NCBI GenBank assembly: GCA_026707405.1 | Contig: JAPOWW010000009.1 | Span: 62,001-126,000, forward strand | Direction of reading: 5' to 3' | Source of the DNA: Chloroflexota bacterium | GTDB taxonomy: Bacteria; Chloroflexota; UBA11872; VXNJ01 | Length of the DNA stretch: 64,000 nucleotides | Part shown: piece after piece, positions 59,793 through 64,000 of the stretch | Layout of the letters: each line of letters opens with the position of its first letter | Numbering within the stretch: position 1 is the stretch's first letter | Notes under the pieces: generated by a model | Told to the model about the DNA's origin: nothing | Database searches by the model: none | What the model saw: the letters and a program-made list of their open reading frames with translations, nothing else | Translations under genes and position numbers: made by a program

Positions 59793-60923
59793 CTAGCGGA
59801 CGGTGTGCATCGGCATGATGACATGTATGTACGAGTCATCACCCCTGGGACGTATCAGCCCGGGGCTTGTGGCGCCCGACAGTTGTACCTCCACTTCATC
59901 CGTGTGAATTGTACCAAGGCATTCGCCTAGGAAACGGGCATTGAAGGCTATAAACGCCTGCTCGCCGTCTACCTCCGCGTCGAGTACGCCGGAGTTCCCG
60001 CCGATGTCCGCCGACTCCGCCGATACGGACACCCTACCTCCGTCACCTTCGTCCGCGTCGATTTCCAAACGGATGACGTTGGAGCCGCTGCGCGCAAAGA
60101 TCGCCGCAATTCTGGTCGCCTTCGAAAACTCGGCGGTGCTGAGCAAAAGGCGGGTGGAGCAATCGGTCGGCACCAACTGCTCGTAATTCGGGAATTGTCC
60201 CTCGATCAGGTGAGAGATCATCTGAATTCCCGCAACCTGGAAAGCGGCGTGTGTCGCCTGGGGGGAGATTACGATCTCGACCTCTTCGTTGGTATCGCCA
60301 AGTATGCGCGACAGCTCAATCATGCTGCTTCGAGGGACGATGATTTGGACGCCTCTGCCGACATCGGTTTCGGCGTTCAATTTCTTGATCGCCAGGCGGT
60401 AGCCGTCGGCGGCGGCGAATACCAACGAGTCGGGACTTATCGATATCGACACTCCCGCCAGCACCGGCCTGCTGTCGTCGGTGGCGGTGGCGATCGTGGA
60501 GAGGTCAATCATTTGCTTGAGGGTGGCGGCGTCGATCCGCAACACGGTACCGGGTTCGGCGGCCGGCAGCGGTGGAAAGTCGTCCGCCGAAATACCTTTC
60601 AACGTGGCGTTGTATTTCCCGGAGGAGAGGGACAGCTCCAACGTCTCGGGGTTCAATTCGAAATCGACGGGTCCGGCATCGAACTGAGAAACGAGGTCGG
60701 TGAGCATGCGCGCCGGAACGGTTACCGCTCCTTCGGAATCGATCTTGCATCCCACCATGACCGTCGTGGAAATCTCCATGTTGGTGGCAGAGAGCTTGAG
60801 CATGGACCGCTCGGTAGCGACGAGCACATTCGAGAGGACGGGAAGGCTGGTGCGCGTGGCGACCGCCCGGTTTACGACCGAAAGTGCCCTACTGAGATTC
60901 TCCTGCACGCACGTAAGCTTCAA
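59793..60923 (-). CDS. dnaN: DNA polymerase III subunit beta (sliding clamp)
   Basis: The 376-residue clamp has three repeated clamp domains. Visible marks are the N-terminus KLTCVQENLSRALSVVNRAV, LPVLSNVLV, and the C-terminal PMHTVR strand. The start is TTG 60923, preceded by AGGGGAGG. dnaA, recF and gyrB, usual neighbours, are not here, and there is no clear cluster of DnaA boxes in the upstream gap, so this is not obviously the replication origin. It is divergent from an ANTAR regulator gene. Confidence 0.95.
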   Translation of the reverse strand: MKLTCVQENLSRALSVVNRAVATRTSLPVLSNVLVATERSMLKLSATNMEISTTVMVGCKIDSEGAVTVPARMLTDLVSQFDAGPVDFELNPETLELSLSSGKYNATLKGISADDFPPLPAAEPGTVLRIDAATLKQMIDLSTIATATDDSRPVLAGVSISISPDSLVFAAADGYRLAIKKLNAETDVGRGVQIIVPRSSMIELSRILGDTNEEVEIVISPQATHAAFQVAGIQMISHLIEGQFPNYEQLVPTDCSTRLLLSTAEFSKATRIAAIFARSGSNVIRLEIDADEGDGGRVSVSAESADIGGNSGVLDAEVDGEQAFIAFNARFLGECLGTIHTDEVEVQLSGATSPGLIRPRGDDSYIHVIMPMHTVR

Positions 60924-60983
60924 CGCGGCCTCCCCTTGCAGCCCGGTTGGTCAAGCTCCTATGAGCAGATTTGCGCGGGTTAT

Positions 60984-61001
60984 GGTACGTGATATTGTAC
61001 C
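60984..61001. promoter_or_regulatory. palindrome between dnaN and the ANTAR regulator
   Basis: GGTAC (60984-60988) and GTACC (60997-61001) form an inverted repeat separated by eight bases, in the divergent promoter region. It overlaps possible -10 elements on both strands (TATTGT on the plus strand, TACAAT on the minus strand), a position suited to an operator. Which regulator would bind is unknown. Confidence 0.35.
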
Positions 61002-61128
61002 GGCCCGTCGACAAGCCGGTTTGGCTACAAGATGTAGTATTGTCGCTCTAGCGGTTCGGAGCGCGTGCAACGCGCGCCCGCTTGCTGCTACGCTGAATCG
61101 GAAGAATGTCAGCCAGGAAAAACTCACG

Positions 61129-61722
61129 TTGGCAACCCGGACCGGCACAACGCCGCTGAGAGTCGTAGTCGCCGAAGACGAGACCATAATCCGGATGGAC
61201 CTCCGGGAGCGTCTCGAAAACCTCGGCTATCAGGTTGTCGGCGACGCGTCGGACGGCGAGACTGCCGTGAACCTCGCCCGTCAAACACGACCCAACGTCG
61301 TGGTTATGGATATAAAGATGCCCGTGCTCGACGGCATATCGGCGGCTGAGACGTTGACCAGAGAGGGCATTGCGCCGGTCGTCCTGGTCACAGCCTTTTC
61401 GGACCAGGGACTCGTGCAGAAGGCGAGCGAAGTGGGGGTAATGGCGTACGTGATCAAACCCCTGCGAGACAACGATCTGCGTCCGGCCATCGAGGTGGCC
61501 GTTTCCCGATTTCGGGATTACCAGGTTCTGGCGAACGAAGTGGCAGACCTCACCGAGCGCCTAGAGACACGTAAGGTGGTCGAGCGGGCCAAGGGGCTGC
61601 TCATGGAGAAGCACGGGCTTTCGGAGCGGGAAGCGTTTCAGCGGATTCAAAAGCTGAGCATGGACCGGCGGCGCACAATGAAGCACATCGCCGAGGCGTT
61701 GCTGCTGGCAGAGGAAGTTTGA
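61129..61722 (+). CDS. ANTAR domain response regulator (PdtaR/AmiR-NasT type)
   Basis: The receiver domain has VVVAEDETIIRMDL and the phosphorylatable Asp in VVMDIKMPVLDG (about 61), and the switch Lys in YVIKPL. A C-terminal ANTAR RNA-binding domain follows (ERAKGLLMEKHGLSERE, AFQRIQKLSMDRRRTMKHIA). Such proteins bind paired hexaloop hairpins in leader RNA and prevent termination. Frames upstream to 60700 lie on dnaN; TTG 61129 with AGGA at 61115-61118 starts a normal 197-residue protein. The cognate histidine kinase is not in the window. Confidence 0.92.
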   Translation: MATRTGTTPLRVVVAEDETIIRMDLRERLENLGYQVVGDASDGETAVNLARQTRPNVVVMDIKMPVLDGISAAETLTREGIAPVVLVTAFSDQGLVQKASEVGVMAYVIKPLRDNDLRPAIEVAVSRFRDYQVLANEVADLTERLETRKVVERAKGLLMEKHGLSEREAFQRIQKLSMDRRRTMKHIAEALLLAEEV

Positions 61723-61805
61723 TCGATCCGGTCGATGCGAGCCGGCGATCTAAATTCGAACCTCGACTTGATCGGTCGCAGGATCGGATCGACTACCACT
61801 AGAAC

Positions 61806-64000
61806 GTGACTCGTTCGGGAGCGAGACCGCTCCCCGGGGTAGGCTCCGCGCTTCTGAGTGTTGCGGCTATTACGGCCGCGGTGGCGATTTCTTACCATCG
61901 CGTGATCTTCGAAGGCCTGGTCCTGTCGGGCTACGACACCCAGACTTACTTTTTTCCGATCCGGTCGTACGCGTCCCGGGTACTGCTAGGCGGCGAGGCG
62001 CCGCTCTGGAATCCGTATCTGTTTATGGGAGCGCCGTTCCTGGCGAATCCGCAAGCGGCTGTCTTCTATCCGCTGAATCTAATACTGATGCCGCTGGAAG
62101 CGGCGAGAGCAGTATCCCTGTCGGTGGTCATTCACGTATGGCTGGCGGCGGTGGGGGCGCTTGTATTCGCTAGGCGCGTCCTGAATTTGCGGTGGATTCC
62201 GTCGACGACAGCGGCGCTGGCGTTCGGCTTGGGCGGGATGCTGAGCGGGCAGACGGGCCATCCGAATCAGCTTGCGGTGATCGCGTGGCTGCCGCTTGCG
62301 CTTTGGATGGTGTGGCTGATCTCGACCTGCCGGGCGGGGTGGCCGGCACTCGGTCTGGGCCTGATTGTGAGCTTGCAGATACTGGCCGGCCATCCACAGC
62401 AGCTATACATGTCAACGGCATTCTGCACCGCCTTCCTGATATTCGCCTTGCTGGCCCACCGGCGGGATGGAGAGTCGTGGAACTGGCGCGACGCCGCGCT
62501 GCGGGGCGGCTTGTATGTTTCGGCGCTGGCATTGGGGGCGGCGCTGGCGGCAGTGCAGATATTGCCGAGCCTGCTCTTGTCGTCACTGTCGATCAGATCG
62601 GGAGGGCTTGCGCTCTACGAGGCGGGATCTTTCTCGCTGACGCCCGGAGCTCTGGGACCGGCTTTGCTGCCGAGCTTTATATACTCGCCGTCGTCGCAGG
62701 AGTTCCTGGCATTTGCGGGCTTCACGGCGATATGGCTGGCGGCTCTGGCGTTTTTTGCGCGGGTGCGGCGGCGGTTCGCGTTCTTTTTCGCGGCGCTGGC
62801 AATCGTCTGCATAGTCCTCTCGGTGGGACCGGCCACGCCGGTGTTTCGGATTGCGCACGGAGTCGTGCCGGGCTTCGATCTCTTCCGAGTTCCCGCCCGC
62901 TGGCTGCTGGGACTCAACCTTTCGTTGGCGTTTCTGGCCGGAATGGGACTCGATTATCTGCTGGGACTGAACTCGGGCTGGTCACGCCGGACGCTGGCTG
63001 CGCTCGCGGCTGCGTTGACGGCGGTTGGCGCCGCGGCGGCGATCAGCGTTATCTCCGACGGGAACATCCCGGATACGGTTCCGACAGTCTGGGTTGTAGC
63101 GGCGGTGCTTTCGCTTGGGATTTTGGCGCTCGTGTTGACGAGGCCCAAACGGTGGGCCTTCTTAATTCCGCTGGCGGTCGCCGCCGAGCTGGCGGCGGCG
63201 CAGCGGCCCCTGGAGCTGGCCAGGCCGGTGCCCATCGAAGCCTATTCAGATCCCGGCGCGATAGTGACGCTTTTGCCGGAGGGTCCTGGCGAGCCACGGG
63301 TGCTGGGACTCGCCGATCCCTCTTACGAAATCAACGATGCCGACCGGGCCGTGCTTGCTTCGCGGCACCAGGAGGCACTGGGCTACCCGACGTTTCTGGA
63401 GTTCCTCATAAGTCTCAAGTATCGGGATACGTTAAGCCCCAATCTGCCCGCAGCTTATCTACGGTCAAGCCCCGACGGTTACGACGGAGGAGTGCTCCCC
63501 ACCCGCGATTTCGTCTCCTTCAAAGACGCTTTGCTACCGGGCGCGGCTCTCGCGCCAGACGCCATTCTCAGGAACCAGATCGAGGGCGTGCCCGACCGCA
63601 GGATGCTCGATCTGTTAGGGGTGGGTTACCTGATCGTGGATCGTAAGAACGATCTCGATGTGGACGGTGTTTTCTTCGACAGGGAGATCGACTTGAGCAT
63701 CGAGCCCGGCGGCGCCGTAACTATGCCCTTCGCCAAAGACGTCAGGGTAAGCGAGGTCGCGATTATTGGGGAGGCGACCTCACGGGAAGGCGGCGATGCT
63801 ATTGAATCTTCGGGATGGATAGAGACATTGCAGGGCGAGACGGTGTTGGCTTCGATACCAGTTTCGCCCGGGGCGAGTCTATCTGGCGGCAAATTCGCGA
63901 TCGAGACAGGCGACTCGATCGTGACCGACTTGACGGCTTCGAGCTACGTTTCGAAGCGCAAGATCGATTCGCCGGGGCTTGCCGACGGGATTCGAGTCCG
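61806..64000 (+). CDS. YfhO-family integral membrane protein (partial, runs off the window)
   Basis: The frame from GTG 61806 is open to the window edge (731 codons) with no stop. It begins with a hydrophobic helix, then SGYDTQTYFFPIRSYAS and LWNPYLFMGAPFLANPQ (about 60-80), the typical YfhO opening. Many transmembrane helices follow to about 460, then an extracytoplasmic part with RRMLDLLGVGYLIV near 600-613. YfhO-type proteins are linked to glycosylation of cell-wall polymers. The opposite-frame ORFs listed by ordinary callers here are shadows. Confidence 0.87.
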   Translation, partial: MTRSGARPLPGVGSALLSVAAITAAVAISYHRVIFEGLVLSGYDTQTYFFPIRSYASRVLLGGEAPLWNPYLFMGAPFLANPQAAVFYPLNLILMPLEAARAVSLSVVIHVWLAAVGALVFARRVLNLRWIPSTTAALAFGLGGMLSGQTGHPNQLAVIAWLPLALWMVWLISTCRAGWPALGLGLIVSLQILAGHPQQLYMSTAFCTAFLIFALLAHRRDGESWNWRDAALRGGLYVSALALGAALAAVQILPSLLLSSLSIRSGGLALYEAGSFSLTPGALGPALLPSFIYSPSSQEFLAFAGFTAIWLAALAFFARVRRRFAFFFAALAIVCIVLSVGPATPVFRIAHGVVPGFDLFRVPARWLLGLNLSLAFLAGMGLDYLLGLNSGWSRRTLAALAAALTAVGAAAAISVISDGNIPDTVPTVWVVAAVLSLGILALVLTRPKRWAFLIPLAVAAELAAAQRPLELARPVPIEAYSDPGAIVTLLPEGPGEPRVLGLADPSYEINDADRAVLASRHQEALGYPTFLEFLISLKYRDTLSPNLPAAYLRSSPDGYDGGVLPTRDFVSFKDALLPGAALAPDAILRNQIEGVPDRRMLDLLGVGYLIVDRKNDLDVDGVFFDREIDLSIEPGGAVTMPFAKDVRVSEVAIIGEATSREGGDAIESSGWIETLQGETVLASIPVSPGASLSGGKFAIETGDSIVTDLTASSYVSKRKIDSPGLADGIRV

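Noticed and set aside
60924-61128. Replication origin next to dnaN
   Set aside because: No dnaA gene and no cluster of TTATCCACA-like boxes in the gap.
62192-63646. 484-codon plus-strand frame near the right edge
   Set aside because: The real gene is in another frame (61806 to the edge) with YfhO motifs and membrane helices; this frame is Gly/Arg-rich shadow sequence.

Overview
The window is a GC-rich (roughly 60%) bacterial chromosome segment, densely coded on both strands, with frequent TTG and GTG starts. The first 30 kb follows a gene order familiar from Gram-positive and related phyla: gmk-priA-def-fmt-(Zn peptidase)-rlmN-rpe-rpmB-fakA-recG-rsmD, then coaD-yceD-rpmF-fabD-fabG, accC, nusB, tatC. 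Members such as rpoZ, coaBC, rsmB, rsgA, plsX and acpP are missing from it. A degenerate PriA, the cysteine-bearing L28 and L32, Pro/Thr-rich secreted proteins and catabolic Gfo/Idh, LarA-like and D-aminoacylase genes fit a Chloroflexota lineage (SAR202/Dehalococcoidia-like). That placement is an inference; there is no 16S gene here.

Layout. 1-2340: tail of an unknown gene, a Gfo/Idh oxidoreductase, a hypothetical gene and RNase HI. 2375-14487: the housekeeping run from gmk to rsmD. 14488-23051: an island between rsmD and coaD, two genes that are usually adjacent. The island holds a structured leader with a terminator, a secreted Ig-like repeat protein, three GC-rich stem-loops with covarying stems interleaved with tiny membrane-peptide ORFs, and a 1769-residue secreted serine protease carrying seven tandem PsbP-like repeats. 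23187-29640: coaD to tatC and tRNA-Pro(GGG). 29756-37027: glycosyltransferase, PD-(D/E)XK nuclease, secG, and a sugar-acid cluster (DUF1537 kinase, LarA-like protein, a pseudo alpha/beta-hydrolase, a second Gfo/Idh enzyme). 37038-42220: three small envelope proteins, a transglutaminase-fold protein lacking its Cys, a DUF58 protein and an acetyltransferase. 42387-49143: PcrA helicase, an archaeal-type ATP-dependent DNA ligase, an SMP-30 lactonase and a LysM-glucose dehydrogenase lipoprotein. 49182-51959: a likely selenoprotein of the ArsC/Spx family, D-aminoacylase and an SDR. 52584-55378: a DtxR-type regulator and an ABC exporter. 55472-64000: fused spermidine synthase-like protein, nucleoside phosphorylase, membrane-anchored sulfite oxidase-like enzyme, dnaN, an ANTAR response regulator and the start of a YfhO-type membrane protein.

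The strongest find is the gene at 49182-49532 on the minus strand. Read from its natural ATG it has one in-frame TGA exactly where ArsC/Spx proteins have the first Cys of C-x-x-C. A 7-bp hairpin with a GGAU loop begins its loop 30 nt downstream, the geometry of a bacterial SECIS element. Other points are two genes that seem to start at AUC, three enzymes whose catalytic residues have been replaced (PriA, transglutaminase, alpha/beta-hydrolase), and the rsmD-coaD island.
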